Of a DNA stretch of 64,000 nt, positions 1-12,655 are shown piece by piece (the stretch's first letter is position 1; the number at the start of each line of letters is the position of its first letter). The DNA is from Rhizophagus irregularis (lineage: Eukaryota > Glomeromycota > Glomeromycetes > Glomerales > Glomeraceae). A model generated the notes under the pieces. The model searched no databases, was not told the origin of the DNA, and saw nothing but the letters and a program-made list of their open reading frames with translations. A program made the translations under genes and the position numbers. The stretch lies in contig NC_089429.1 of NCBI RefSeq assembly GCF_026210795.1, positions 6,791,001-6,855,000 of the forward strand, given 5' to 3'.

Positions 1-316
1 TTCTTAACTCATGAATTTCATGAACGCGTTTGGCTAGCGTTTTATATTCTTTTTTTTCTTCAGGGGTTGCATCATTCCATAATACACCGGCTGCTTTGCT
101 TATTACACGCATATTACGGGTTCCTTTTCTGTTCGCCTCTTTGCAAACATTTCGTCTGAATATTAAGAATGAATTAAAAGGCCTTTTTGCTCTTGATCCA
201 GTCGGAGCAACGAATGATTCAGGATCATTAAGTAATGGGGGGAAAATATTTTCCCTATTTAATCTCTTAATTAGAGATGTTGCCAAGGACTGCACTTGAA
301 ATTTGATTTCTACCAT
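1..316 (-). CDS. HMG-box protein, MATA_HMG type (partial, runs off the left edge)
   Basis: Reading the minus strand from an ATG at 314-316 gives an open frame of 105 codons to the window edge. Residues about 43-60 read AKRPFNSFLIFRRNVCKE, followed by a conserved Trp and ATPEEKKEYKTLA, which is the three-helix HMG-box pattern (basic start, Pro-Phe/Tyr-Phe core, Trp, then the 'PEEK..Y..LA' helix). HMG-box proteins of the MATA type bind DNA in the nucleus and are strongly expanded in arbuscular mycorrhizal fungi, some resembling mating-type regulators. The upstream 42 residues have no recognised domain, and the C-terminus is outside the window. No frameshift or stop is seen. The family call is firm; the specific paralogue and any mating role are not determinable. 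Confidence 0.85.
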   Translation of the reverse strand, partial: MVEIKFQVQSLATSLIKRLNRENIFPPLLNDPESFVAPTGSRAKRPFNSFLIFRRNVCKEANRKGTRNMRVISKAAGVLWNDATPEEKKEYKTLAKRVHEIHELR

Positions 317-1780
317 TTTAACAATTTTAAAAAGTTTTTTCTAAATAATGGGGGATATTTTTATTTTATTATATTTTATTTAATTTTTTTTTTTGAAAAA
401 AAACATGAAATAAATTTAGGCGCTTATATATCTATTTTTACGATAAAACGGTTAATGAAATTTCATCATAACATCAGGGAAATTACCCGTCTACAGTGTT
501 CTGAGTTTTATGACTAATACAAATAATTTTGCAAACTATGAAAAATAACCAAAAATGGTTATACGTAAATTAATTAAATTACTTTGTTCTATTGTTCATT
601 AATAATAGATTAAGTGATCATCGATAGCTTTACCGATTAATTTATTTATGTATAAATATTTGCCAAATTATCCAAACAAAATTTTATATATCTTATTTGT
701 GGACGTATAAAATTATTCCGGGAATGTTTCCTTGTATGATTGGTTCAAACCTATTGTTATTAAATTGTAATACACTTTATCCTAAATTTTAATTGGTATA
801 TTTTTGTTTGTTAAATTTCGTGTAGCAATAAAATTTAATAGAATTTAACAAGGAAGTTTTTTTTTTAAAAATAACAAATTCGTATATCACGTGAAGCAAT
901 TTAAAGTAGTACAACATAACAATGTGATGATCATCGAGGGCGTACTTCGGAAGTTTTTTTTAATTTTTTTAATTATGAAATTCTAAATAAGGAATAACCA
1001 ACAATGATTTAAAAATTTTTCATTATTATTGAAATATGCGCTTATTAAACCTAATTGGTACAACCATATATGAAACATATCAAATAAACGAATAATGAAT
1101 TTTGCATACAAAAAAAAGATTTTCAAAATCCTTAATAGGTTGATCAATTTATTATGTTTTTAATTAATAACTATTATAAAAGAATAAAAGATTATATTTT
1201 TTAAGAACTCCGATGTATGCTTGGCATTTTAGAATTGGTCATCTGGTCATGTCATTTTTTGTTTATATTTTTTTTTAAAAAAAAATAAGGGAGGTATCTT
1301 GTCAAAGGAAAATAGTTACCGTAATATGAACAAATTTAATAAAATATTCTTCTCAATTCATTTTCTTTTTTTTTTTAAAAAAAATAAAGAATTTGAAATT
1401 GTATTACGTATTTTATCTTCATACATCATACAGTATAATAAAACGTTTTAGTAGATATGATTATGAAATCGGTCGGAGTTAAGGCATTATAAGATGAGCA
1501 CCGCCCTCCATCAAAATTACGTTGACGGCTATAAGATTTAATACTACATGCACAGGTTACAATTGGTTGTTTTTATATTATACAGACGTAGTGAAATTGT
1601 ATTTATATTGTATTTTATAACCTGCCAATAATTATAATATATCTTTTTTTAATATAATAATAATATTATAATACATAAATTCGTGATATAATTGCCTTAT
1701 TATAAAAATTGTCATAATTGAAACAAAACTCTAAGTTTGATATCGTAATGTTTTAATAATTTAGGGTTACAGTACATTTA
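317..1780. other. AT-rich intergenic sequence
   Basis: This is the region upstream of the HMG-box gene. It has many A/T homopolymer runs and no frame with codon-like composition. Short ORFs here look like chance openings. No hairpin or repeat of note was seen. Confidence 0.6.
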
Positions 1781-2300
1781 ATCGCCTCACCGAAGGGATA
1801 TTTCACCAAAGGGACGTTTCACCGAAGGACGTTTCACCGAAGGGACATTTCGCCGAAAGGATGTTTTGCCGAAAGTGCCATTATGCTGAAAACGGTAGCG
1901 ATTAACATTTTAATAAAAAAATATTCATCGCGCAATGAAAATAAAATTAAAACTTTTTTTTTTTCCAGGGTATTATCACTTTAACATTCAAGTAGCTGAT
2001 ATTAATTGATAACTTTATTTCCTGAAAACATTTATTCACGAAAAAGTAAGTAAAAAAAGTCTATTAATATGTTATAAAAACAAACGAGATAAATTTAATA
2101 AAAATTAACTAATTCAACTTTTATGTATTTAGTATAAAAACAATAAAATAACCAAATGGAATAAATAATTTTTCGGCGAAATGGGGTTTTGGTGAAATGG
2201 TATTTCGGCGAGACGTCCTTTCAGCGAAAATCTTTTTGGCGAAATATCCCTTCAGTGAAATATTCCTTTGGCGAAATAGGTTTCGGTGAAATAGACTTCG
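1781..2300. mobile_element. Foldback-like element built of TTCGCCGAA-type subrepeats
   Basis: The left arm (about 1781-1880) is a run of degenerate units such as TTTCACCGAAGGGACG, and the right arm (about 2169-2300) carries the inverse units (TTCGGCGAAAT and similar). An AT-rich spacer separates them and contains CGCGCAATGAAAAT and a GTAGCGATTAACATTTT motif. A second, rearranged copy sits at 56985-57275 in inverted order with the same spacer motifs, so this is a dispersed repeat family, not chance. The small ORF at 2189-2371 is a by-product of the subrepeats. No clean target duplication was found. Confidence 0.6.
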
Positions 2301-4860
2301 TCAAAATCCGGATACCAAATGAAGAACCGGATATAATGAATCTGGATGCAACGAGGGAACCGGATATATAAATAAATCCGAAGATCCGATTCAGTTCCTT
2401 CGCGTTTCATGATTCGAGGAATCTGGATATTTTACAGGTTAAAATAACTCTGGTTTGAAACTCTAATTCGGAAATCTAAATAGTAAAAGAAAGTCAAATA
2501 TCAACACTTTGCTGACAATGTTTAAAATCACGTTCATTTTCTTCGTTGGAAATTCTAATTGAAGCGCAATTTCTGAAAATCAAATAATAAATAATAAATA
2601 AACAAAAATTTTTAATGAAATTAATAAAACAATAAATTCAGATACATATTTTTTTTTTTATTTTTTGAACCAAAAAATAAATAACAATCAGATAATTAAG
2701 CTTAAAATGATTAACAAGCAAAATAAACCGAAAATGATCATCCTTTAGACCTTTACTAAATAAAAAAAATTATGTTAATAGCTAGTTAAGAGTAATTTCT
2801 CATTTTTTTTATAGACATGTTATATAATGAAAAATTTTGAAATAAAATGAAAGTTATGACTTGGCTAGAAAAACCCCGGCGAGCAAAGCGAGCCAAATGA
2901 AATTGCATCGTCATAATAAATCACATGAATATTTAATACACCATGATCTACCAGTAATTTTTCCACTGGTTAAAATTTAGAAATTCTCTTTAAATCTTAA
3001 AAACTATGTATCATAATTATAATACTGTATGGTAGTATAAACCAACTTAATTAAAAAAAGTCAGAATTATTACAGTTCTAATAATATTATGATTATAGTT
3101 CCTTGCCATGTTTAACGTTAACTTGTTTATTTTTAATACTTAGTTTTTTTAACTGATAAGTATGAGTAATATCGTTTAAATCTATAGATGGGAACGTAGG
3201 GTGTCAAAGTTAAATTTGTTCAGGTCAATAAGGATTTTTTTTTTAAAAAAATAGTTACTAACATTTGAGCGGCACGAGAGCTGCTCTGATTAGATTTTTT
3301 AAAACAGTAAATAATTCCGGGCTCAAAATTCTACTGAGAATTAGTTCAAAAACCACCTAAATTTTAAATCAATCAGAGACACAAATAAAAAATATTCTAA
3401 TCGTGTTACACAGAGATATCATGATTTGCATGTGATCAAAACTATGATGTGATTCAGATTTACTTCGCCTTCACGGGTAGAATACCGTTATACCGACCAC
3501 AGCCATATTAATTTTTTTTCTCTTACAGCGCAATTAAATAATCAAAGACTTTTTCATGTTTTATGTTTAATAAAAGTTTTATCGGTAAATAAAAAAAAGT
3601 GCATAATATTAATAATAACATGGACAGACATAAAGGATTATTATTCTAATTCAATATATATAGTTTTAAATATATTTAAAATTAAATAACTTGCTACGTG
3701 GCTTGATGCGGAAATTATTGTTATAATAAGCTAGTTAGGTACTAGGTAGTTTATGAACTTATTCAAATATCGTATATATATATATATATAATTAAAATAA
3801 CACAATAGAATGGATGGATGCGCAATCGTTATTTCAATAATATCTCATTTACTTATATATTGAAATCACATTTCTTCCACAATTCAGTCTATTAAATAAT
3901 CAACTGATGATATTAGGTTATAATCTGATGATTTTTTATAGAAATTTGTTTTGTAATTAGAAAATACTATATTAAAATTATTATAACAAATTTATTAGAC
4001 AATATTAAACGAATCTCTTATGTTATCTAATGTGTCCCAGTGTCTAATGCACATTATATATTACAAATTCATGGGAATATTTCTGGAATATTCCCGACAT
4101 TTCTAATTAATTTTAAGGTACATTTTATGATTGGATGCTTCTTTTTATAGAGTAATAAAAGTAAAGTAATCGAGATTTGAGATGATGAAATAATTTATTT
4201 TAATTAGGAATACGTTCTGAATTTTTAATTTTAAAACAAAATAGTGTCAATATTTAGTTATTATAATTCTAATGAAGATTTAATAAAGTACTTAAATTAA
4301 AAACTTTAGGTTAATTTATCATATTTTACTTAGAATCGTTAATATTACATCATATGTTTGCGGCTGTGTGTTGGCTTTGAACTTTACGTTATGTGGCAGA
4401 TTCCGTCTTGATGTCACTTATCATGGTAAAGTGTTTTATTGGCTATTAATTTTAAAATATAAATAGTTCAAAATTCATGATTCAACTAATTATCCCCCCT
4501 TTTCCTTTTCCCCTTTTCTTCTTTTTTTCTTTTCATTTTATTCTCAAATAATCAAAGTATCAAACCATCTAATAATTTTATTGCATAATTATATTAGTTA
4601 TTACATATTTAAATATCAAAGTATGGTATACAATATGTTAATACCAATTAAAATATTTATAAGACTTGCATAAATTAAAACAAATTGTTTATCTATATAT
4701 AATTAAACACATTCAAACAAAGTATTTCTTTTTTATAAGTTATTATTACACCATCTTTCTCATCCCTCACCAACAAAATGTATCAAAAATAATGATATAT
4801 ATGATTCAGATTCAAATGAGATAATTTTATAATTTTACCAAATTAGTATATTTTTTTATG
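2301..4860. other. AT-rich intergenic sequence
   Basis: No credible gene. It includes a short AT dinucleotide run near 3774-3790 and scattered poly-T tracts. A GC-richer phrase near 2875-2900 (CCCCGGCGAGCAAAGCGAGC) resembles an element end, but no inverted partner was found. Confidence 0.5.
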
Positions 4861-7740
4861 CCATCACTGTTAAATATAAAACAAATAATTACAGTATACA
4901 TATAATACATACAAGCAAGCATTCTGATTTACAAATTCTCTCAAATACTTATTTACATTAATCAAAGGCAACCCATCAATTACCTTAAACGGTAATTTCA
5001 TAAAATTTACGAATCCTATACAGATAAAAATTATTTGATGCCGAATTAATAGACGTATTGAAGTCTGATAAAAAGTCATGTTAGAATTGCTAAACTCTAT
5101 ATTTTCTTTTATTACTACTATAAATGAACAATATTTACTTATTCCAATATGAAATAATTTACCAAAATCTCAACTGTGAGCATTATATTGCATTTTACAT
5201 ATTTAGAGTAAACTGTAATTGGTTTAATAAACAAAAAAAAGGACTGTAACTAATTTAATTAATCTAATAATGACCAAAAAATATTTATATACTATCTACT
5301 GTTATAACATTATGATGCTATTGAAGACCATTTATTTCTCTATGCTCTGGTGACTTATATCAATGGACACTCAGTAAAGCTTATTATCTCAATGAAACTC
5401 ATTGTATTGATAGATTTATTAATATTTATACAGAATAATACCAGTTACAATAAAAAATAAAGATACTTAAGATTATATGCATATATTTAGTATAATATAG
5501 TTATTAAGTGTTATAAATTAATTAAACTTCTTTTTCCCTATATACTTCAACCAATAAAAAAAAGTTGGAACAAAAAAAAGTATATCCCAAAAAAGCCAAA
5601 ATTACTTTCTTCTTATTTCATTATATATGAGTTACATTAAGTACAAATGTCAAATTCCAGTTTTCAATTAAATTAAATATATTAGTTATTCGGAATGAAA
5701 GTATAAGTTTAACAAAAACTTTATATCTTTTTATTCACTTATAATAATAAGTAAATGAATTATATATATCTCAAGAATATTTAGGATATTTTTACTGATT
5801 TTAATGATATTATATGTAGTAATTATAAGTTAATGAATGAAAAACTTTATGTTCACAATTCATTTACTTAACAACCACACCTTTGCCAAATCAAAATTAT
5901 ATATTTTTTTTAAAATGAAACAAACATCTATGATTTGGCAACAGTAGTGTTGGAAATTCAGATTATCCTTATACACAAAAGTGCACATTATTCAAAAAAG
6001 TTTATGCACAACATATGAAGCCATATTAGCTTTAGAGGTTATAATTGCCTGGTTTAATAGCAGTAAATTTGTGATATTTAATATAATACAAACCCCATAA
6101 AGATCATGATACAGAATTAAAATATTTTGAAAATAATGAAAACCCCCCTATTTATAATTCATTCATATTACCTGTAACAGTAGTAAATTCGTGAAATTTA
6201 CATAGCAAAAAACCATTCCAAAAAATATTCTCAAATAAAACTATGAAAAACCTTTTAAAGAATCTTCATTATATAGAAACTTACTAAATATTTAATTTAT
6301 TTATGAAGAAAGATAAAGAAAACGAGATCCAATATATAGAAATTGGTTTTATCAAAGATAATAATATAATTTATGATAATTGAAAAGAATACCTTTATCT
6401 ATATAATTTATTTATCTTTATTTTTATCCGGACTGCTTTTCAATAATTTGAACCTAAATGAAAATCGTGATCAAAAATTCCTTTCTTAAATACTTCCTCA
6501 CAAATTACTATTATAATAATCTCTTATGAAACTAAAAAATTTAATGATAAACATCTGCTGAGATATACTTACAATGCAGTTGTTCGCTTGAGTTGATACT
6601 GCTATTTCTATACCAAGAATTCACATGTTGGTCCATCCCAATGTAATCTGACTCTTTTAGAACACTATGATCCACAAGTCGCAAATGTTTTACTAATCCT
6701 TATATAAGAATTAACAACAAGAATCAGCTTGCAATCAAATCAAAATAATTAGTTGTCCAAAAGAAATTGACGAATAAATAATGATTAAAGTTTTTTCACC
6801 AAAATTATCATACCAAAAAATTACTATACAAATTATAAATCTAATCATTATTATTTAGATTGTTTAATATAATTATAAAATAATTTCTTTCTTTATTAAA
6901 TACATGTAATTTATTTTTAAAAAGTATCAAATATACTTACAAAAAAGAAAATATAACTAGAATTTAAAACTTGAAGAATGAAACAAGTTACAATATAAAC
7001 ATTTTATAGAAAATGGGTATATGAGAATAACAACCTTATGCATGCAAGCATCTTGGTATAATCCCTTAACTTTGGTATACAAAGAAATGATATTTCAATA
7101 GTGGAAAAAAATTCCATGTATTTGTTTACTATGAAATTCCTACCTGCAATTTTTTGATTCTTCTTTGTTCTCCAATTTTTTTTTCAAATCATCTCTATGA
7201 TAAAATTATTTATTGAGTAGTATCATTTTAGAGATGTATCACTACATGAAATCCTACAATATTAGAATAATTGGAAACTATTTACTATTTTAAATTAAAG
7301 ATTTTATTAATTAATTATTATCACTTTATGTTTATACTATTAATATTGATAAACAAACTTACAATAGTAATTATGTACTAGTTAAAATCGATATGGATTG
7401 ACAGAGTATTGACAGCATATTTATTTACATATGATGTCATAGTAAAGAAAAAGAAGTGATTAAATTAATAAACTGGCAGAAGAATGGTCTTTTTTTACTT
7501 TTAGTTCAGAAATGGAACAAGAACTAATTATTAAATTCCATGTTGAATCAATGCTAATGTCAAATCTATGAATCAAGTAGGGCTGGTTAACAGCTCAATG
7601 GAAATGTAGAAAACAATTATATGGTAATCATAAACAAGATCACACTAAAAGAAGTATTTTTCTTTTATACAAACTGAAATGCTAATTTACATATATGGAT
7701 AGCTGCCAGATGGAATGTCTTTCTCCTTATTTTAACCAGT
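4861..7740. other. AT-rich region with possible minus-strand exons
   Basis: Mostly featureless. On the minus strand, 6573-6692 reads as a 120-nt open segment preceded by an AG acceptor and followed directly by a GTAAGT donor. The segment 4880-5020 is open after a TATAG. These could be exons of an intron-rich host gene, but I could not chain them into a recognisable protein. Confidence 0.3.
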
Positions 7741-9327
7741 ATGAATTCAAAAACTCATTTTCTTCCCTCTTTACATTCTAACGAAAAAATTTCAATAATG
7801 ACATCAACATTATCAGTAATTGCTCTTGTCATCTGGTTGAGATCAACAGCCTATACTGTAAACGGAAATACCCTGTATAGGGAAAAAATATCAAACCAGA
7901 CTCATACTTTCACCTTCAAACAGTTAGTTAACGCTCATCATGAATATAATGAAAGTTCAAAGAAGGAGATTTAGTTCTCTTTGGTGGGAAGTTTACACTA
8001 GATGAAAAAAAATTAATGGTCAGTAACATTGCATTTTTTGTAGCTAAAACAACCATAAAAATTAAAAAATATACTTATTTTTTTTCATGTGAGTAGCTTA
8101 TCATCAAGATGGCTTGTCTAATGGATCTGAAAGTGGGCCAAACAGTGAACATCTGAAGTGGGATCTAATGCAAATTCCTTCAATAAGGCTGTTTGTAAAT
8201 ATCTCAACATCTGCAGAAGAGCCCTTAACTTCTTACGAAGATATAAATTTTGTTAAGACTCGTTCGTTAATATATTCTCCATTTCACCAAACTGCTCACT
8301 ATATTAATTTTGAGGTAGGTTACTCAAAAGACACAAAATGGTTTGATTCTCTCAATGACAAGTAAGGTGATTACGCAAATTTTTTCATTGGCAGCTTTCT
8401 TGAAGCTATCTACTTAATAAACGATAAGACATATATCCAAATTGACACCAAGCTAATTGATTATGATGTGAGGTTTCACCACCAGAATCACTAAACTTTT
8501 ATAACAACATCTCCAAGGAAATCAGTTAACACTTTTGCATTGAAAAGAAATGAATCAGCTTCAAGGTCTGTTTCTAGCACAAGAACAAGTTCGATAATTA
8601 TAGACGATAATCTTTTACTTTCTCAACCTAATCAAAATTTACTCAAGAATTTGATGACTCTAACAAGAAAAATTCGATCGTTATTGATGATGATGAGCCA
8701 GCCTTCCAATCTACTACCGATAACAATGAACTATCCAAATTAGAGATGCAAACAAAACCTAATCTTGAAAAAGTGAGGGCTAAACTATCTATTTCGCCTT
8801 TTTCAAATAAATAAAATTTTTATTATAAGCAATACAAAACTATAGCATTTTTTAAAATAAGTATACCTATTATAATTATGTTATAATATGTTGAAATATT
8901 ATCAAATACAAAAAATGGAGAAATTTTTTGCTGATATTTAGTTTCGCCCAGTTTCATCTGGCTATATTATACTATAGGGCTAAATTGGGCTAAATAGTTT
9001 TGTTTGCATCTCTAATCCAAATTCGTATCTTATTACAAAAAATTCAAAGAATCTGAGAAGCAAGATCAATCATCAAGAATGACTCCTTCTACAGCTCATT
9101 TATCTCCTACTCCTACCTATAGATCACAAAAATGCAAATTATCAGATTTATGTAATTTAGAAGAATCCAATAATGATCCTGATAATGATCCTAACAATTT
9201 TGGTAACAATCCTGGTAATGGTAACGATCCTGTTAATGATCCTTTCAGATTGGAATGTACGTATTATAGACAAGAAAGTGGGAAAGGTGGGAGAGGCGGA
9301 AGAGGTGGGAAAGGCAAAAGAGGCTAA
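7741..9327 (+). pseudogene. Decayed gene of unknown function, split by a hAT MITE
   Basis: Several plus-strand open segments lie end to end in changing frames: 7741-7974, a continuation in another frame to about 8030 (GGKFTLDEKKLM), 8114-8365, about 8520-8640, about 8640-8740, and 9023-9327. Removing the 274-bp MITE at 8741-9014 with one 8-bp duplication joins the last two in one frame. The C-terminal part has Asn-Asp-Pro-rich repeats and ends in a Gly/Arg/Lys-rich tail (GKGGRGGRGGKGKRG). I do not recognise the family. Frameshifts and stops argue for a pseudogene, although some breaks could be introns. Confidence 0.45.
8741..9014. mobile_element. hAT-type MITE with 8-bp target duplication ATCCAAAT
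   Basis: The 274-bp element starts TAGAGATGCAAACAAAA and ends with its inverse (TTTTGTTTGCATCTCTA). ATCCAAAT is present exactly at 8733-8740 and 9015-9022. The 8-bp duplication and short terminal repeats fit the hAT superfamily. No transposase is present. Confidence 0.85.
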
Positions 9328-9655
9328 AAGGTAAAAAAATAAAGCTTCCATTAATTACAATATCACCATTTCATGTAAAAAATTTTGTTATCTCTAAATA
9401 AACCTATATGATATTACTAGTGTTCTAAAAGAATAATAAATAAAATTTTTTTTGAAAATATTTCCTTCTTTTTTTCTCTATAAAAAAATATCAAAGATAA
9501 ATAAATCATCTTAATAAAATGGGAATTTTTTGATTTTTTTTTTGATTTTTTTTTATTAAGATAAATGATAATCATATTGAATAAGTACAGAATTGACGTA
9601 ATGAAATAATATATCTAATTATTCTGTTCTAATGGTGCAGCCAAATTATGTCATC
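9328..9655. other. AT-rich spacer
   Basis: Poly-T rich sequence between the decayed gene and the tandem repeat. It includes a TTTTTTGATTTTTTT repetition around 9525-9555. No gene seen. Confidence 0.5.
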
Positions 9656-9796
9656 ATTATCTAATTTCATTTAGCTGCGCTATTATTACTTCATTTTTTT
9701 TCAGCTGTACTATCATTACCTAATTATTATCTAATTACTTTCAGCTGTGCCATCATTGCCTCATTATTATTTAATTTCTTTCAGCTGTGCCATCAT

Positions 9797-11230
9797 AGGA
9801 CCCCGAAAAATACATATAAAAGTCAGAGATGATCGGCAAAATTTTGCCTTAAAATAAGCAAATGTTTTTACTAAGATCAATACGCAAAGTTGACTTTTGA
9901 CTTTATAATTTATATTAGAATAAGCAAATTTTTTTTATGACATTTGTATATTAAAAAAATGAAATCATGGCTTTTTTTTTAATTTAATTAGTTGTATTTA
10001 GAATATACTTCCAGTATAATTGATTTTCAATTGCTAGCATAATGCCAAATTGCATAAATTAATTTGTACTGACGTATTTATTTATACTACTATATTTAAT
10101 TATTTGATAATTCAAGTATTAACACTAAAACAAAAAGATTGTTCATTATTTTTTTATAAATTATAACAAAAACTTAGAATATTGATAACATTTTAAAGTT
10201 AAAGAAAAGTCAATATAATTTATAAAATCATTTCTAAAAGAAAATCCTATTTCTAAAGAAAAAAAATATTAATACTACTTTCACATATAAAACAAAAAAA
10301 ATTCCACCCTATTTTCAACTTACTAAAAATTTCAGTTTAGTTTTAATCTAAAAACCATTTCTAATAGAAAAAACAATAGAAATGTTAATAATACTTCTAA
10401 AATAAACAAAATAAAGCTAAAAAATTCTTTACTTACAGTGAGCATTGAAGTTCCAATCTGAATTCCAAGTTCCTAAGAAAAAAGTAAAAGGAATATTAGT
10501 ATGGTAATATTCCCAAAAAAATTGACTATACTTTTCTCTTAACTCATATTTTTCCAAGATATTGGTATCTAAAATAATAAATTTTAGATTTAAGAAGTTG
10601 CTTTTAAAGAAAAATAATAAAAAGGAATATTAATAACATTCTAAACCAAATATTTTTTTTTTAATAAAATGGCCTGTTGTTAAAAAAATATAACAGTAAA
10701 GGCCAAAAAAAAATTTTTATTGAATAAAACGGTTTGTTACAGACCAAAAAAAAATTATTTTATGTTTTTCTTTTAATAAAACGGTCTGTTAAAAGTCAAA
10801 AAATTAAAAAAAATTATCTATTATCAATCAGATTAGCCATCAATTACGTATTTTCAAAAATTTATGTATTATACTATGCTTATTAGGGAATTCCAAGGCA
10901 TTATGCTGCTAATTAGTAGAAAATCGCTGGAATTCCAAGGCGTTATGCTGCTAATTAGTAGAAAATCGCTGGAATTCCAAGGCGTTATGCTGCTAATTAG
11001 TAGAAGACTGCTGGAATTATATATATATATATTTTATTAAAAAATACCGTTGACTACGCAAATTAAAATATATGACATATATAAAAATGATTGTTATTAC
11101 GCAAACTATATATATAACCTTTTAAAAAATCTCAAAATCTATGCAAATAAAATTTTATGACTTTTGGAAATTTTACTAATATGGTTAAGCAAACTTGCAT
11201 GTGACCTTTATATGTATTTTTCGGGGTCCT
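9797..11230. mobile_element. 1,434-bp hAT-like element, ends AGGACCCCG / CGGGGTCCT, TSD GCCATCAT
   Basis: The termini AGGACCCCGAAAAATACATA and its near-perfect inverse close the element. GCCATCAT is duplicated exactly at 9789-9796 and 11231-11238. Inside are the 42-bp triple repeat (10887-11012) and poly-A tracts with AAAACGGTCTGTT-like phrases. A 37-nt minus-strand segment (10437-10473) is flanked by splice-like signals. No transposase is recognisable, so it is non-autonomous. The element at 43842-44071 has related termini. Confidence 0.85.
10887..11012. repeat. Three tandem copies of a 42-bp unit
   Basis: The unit begins GGAATTCCAAGGC and contains TTATGCTGCTAATTAGTAGA. The copies start at 10887, 10929 and 10971 and are nearly identical; the first has CATTATG where the others have CGTTATG, and the third diverges at its end. 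Confidence 0.9.
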
Positions 11231-11350
11231 GCCATCATTACCTCATTATCTAAGCTGCATCATTATTCTCCTAATTTCATTTGCTGCGCCGTTCAATTTT
11301 AAAGTTTTTACACCATTTAACTAATTTCATTTGCTGCACCGTTCGATTTT

Positions 11351-12319
11351 AAAAGTTTTTACACCAAACACGTTCTTTTTATCAAACACTTTTACCTTTT
11401 TTTTTCTTCTTCTCTTATTAAAACAAATAAAATTGACATTTATACTCAAATTGCACAGCAAAATTATGTCAGTACATAATTCAGCTTCTAATTTCATTCT
11501 ACTGCGCCATTTGTATAATTAGTTTTTTAAAATATGTTCTAATAGCGCAGCCAAATTATATCAATACATAATATTTAGTTACACTATTATCTAATTCGAT
11601 TTTGAAAGTAATATTTTTAGCTTTTAAATAAGTAATCATTTTTTTTGAAATAAAATTGTTTTAATTAATTGAAAAAAAAAGAAACAATTTCAATTCTAAT
11701 TAAAAATCATTCTTCTAAATAAAAAAAACTAATAAAAAATGTATACAAAAAAGAACCAGTTTCTTAATAAAATGAGAAATAATAAAAAATAGAATTGACA
11801 TCTATACAGGAGTTTACTTCTCCAAATCAAGTGGTAGATATTATTAAAGATTTATAAGATGAAAAAGTGGAATGGGATAAGACAAAAACAGGAAATAAGT
11901 ATTTCATAACGTTGATTCAGTTTGTTCTTAGTTCATTAAATAAAATTTAAACTGCTTCTAACAGGTATGGAATTGATTAAAGTTATCATTCCACATATTA
12001 TGGTATAAAAAAAAATTTTTGTTAAATTTTACTTAAAATGTCTTTGACTGTTGATTGGGTTGAATCAGGTGTTTGGCTGGGTATACCTGACCCATTCGGT
12101 CAATTTTTTATTTGCTGCGCCATTCAATTTTTTTTTCATTTTGCTTGAGTGATATAATAAAATATTTTAAATTAATATAAATAGAACAAAAATAATTTTA
12201 CATTCAGCTCAGTTTTGAAATGAAAAAAATTCTTAAAAACTTGAAACAAATAAAATTCACAAAAACTTGAAACAAATAAAATTCTCAAAAACTTAAAATA
12301 AAAAAATTCTCAAAAACTA
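11351..12319. other. AT-rich sequence with minor repeats
   Basis: No supported gene. Three imperfect copies of an AAAAACTTGAAACAAATAAA unit occur at about 12230-12315, just before the Helitron relic. Confidence 0.5.
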
Positions 12320-12655
12320 TAGATTTAAACATTAATCGTTAGAGAGTTGAATTATCAGATGATGAATCTGATTCTTATTCTGATTATAAAGACTTTGATA
12401 ATTCTCTATTTTCAAGTTTTGCAGTACATCAAACTGCCAATGCAGACTATTCTCGTATTCTAATCCAATCCTCTTTTTCATCTTCAAATATAACTTTTAG
12501 AGCTTATTTTCCACCCTGGCAATTCTCTACAAAACTATTCAATTTGAAATCTTAATTTGATAAAGATATTCTTACCCAGTATCCATGTGTTCTATGTAGT
12601 TATTGTTCTCATTTACAATACCCAACAAAAGCAAGATGGGAGTTATATAATGACA
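12320..12655 (+). pseudogene. Helitron Rep-helicase protein, N-terminal fragment 1
   Basis: This plus-strand segment encodes an acidic start (LSDDESDSYSDYKDFD), a PPWQFSTKLFNL phrase with a stop shortly after it, and a Cys-rich stretch (YPCVLCSYC). The frame continues without loss at 27691 once the 15-kb element and one TGACA copy are removed. These features match the N-terminal region of fungal Helitron proteins, which carry a zinc-binding segment ahead of the HUH nuclease. The in-frame stop shows the Helitron was already dead or has decayed since. Confidence 0.75.
12651..12655. repeat. Left target-site duplication TGACA of the 15-kb element
   Basis: TGACA occurs here and at 27691-27695, immediately outside the terminal inverted repeats. 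Collapsing the two copies restores the Helitron reading frame through Asn-Asp-Thr, which supports a 5-bp duplication made by a retroviral-type integrase. Confidence 0.85.

Larger units (their letters stand above)
9656..11350. repeat. Tandem repeat, about 40-bp unit, interrupted by a 1.4-kb element
   Basis: Units containing GCTGTGCCATCATTRCCTCA and CTAATTTCTTTCAGC recur with a period near 40 bp from about 9656 to 9796 and resume after the insertion from 11231. There they drift into TTTCATTTGCTGCGCC units to about 11350. The insertion of the 9797-11230 element splits the array at GCCATCAT. Confidence 0.6.

Noticed and set aside
296-517. 73-codon plus-strand ORF
   Set aside because: Lies in the A/T-rich upstream region of the minus-strand HMG-box gene; Phe/Ile-rich chance opening.
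2189-2371. 60-codon ORF with repeated GEI/GEIGF motifs
   Set aside because: Produced by the TTCGGCGAAAT subrepeats of the foldback element.
4870-5079. 69-codon minus-strand ORF as an independent gene
   Set aside because: No domain and no clear start context; kept only as a possible exon.
10887-11012. CRISPR-like array
   Set aside because: Three head-to-tail 42-bp copies with no spacers; a plain tandem repeat in a eukaryotic transposon.
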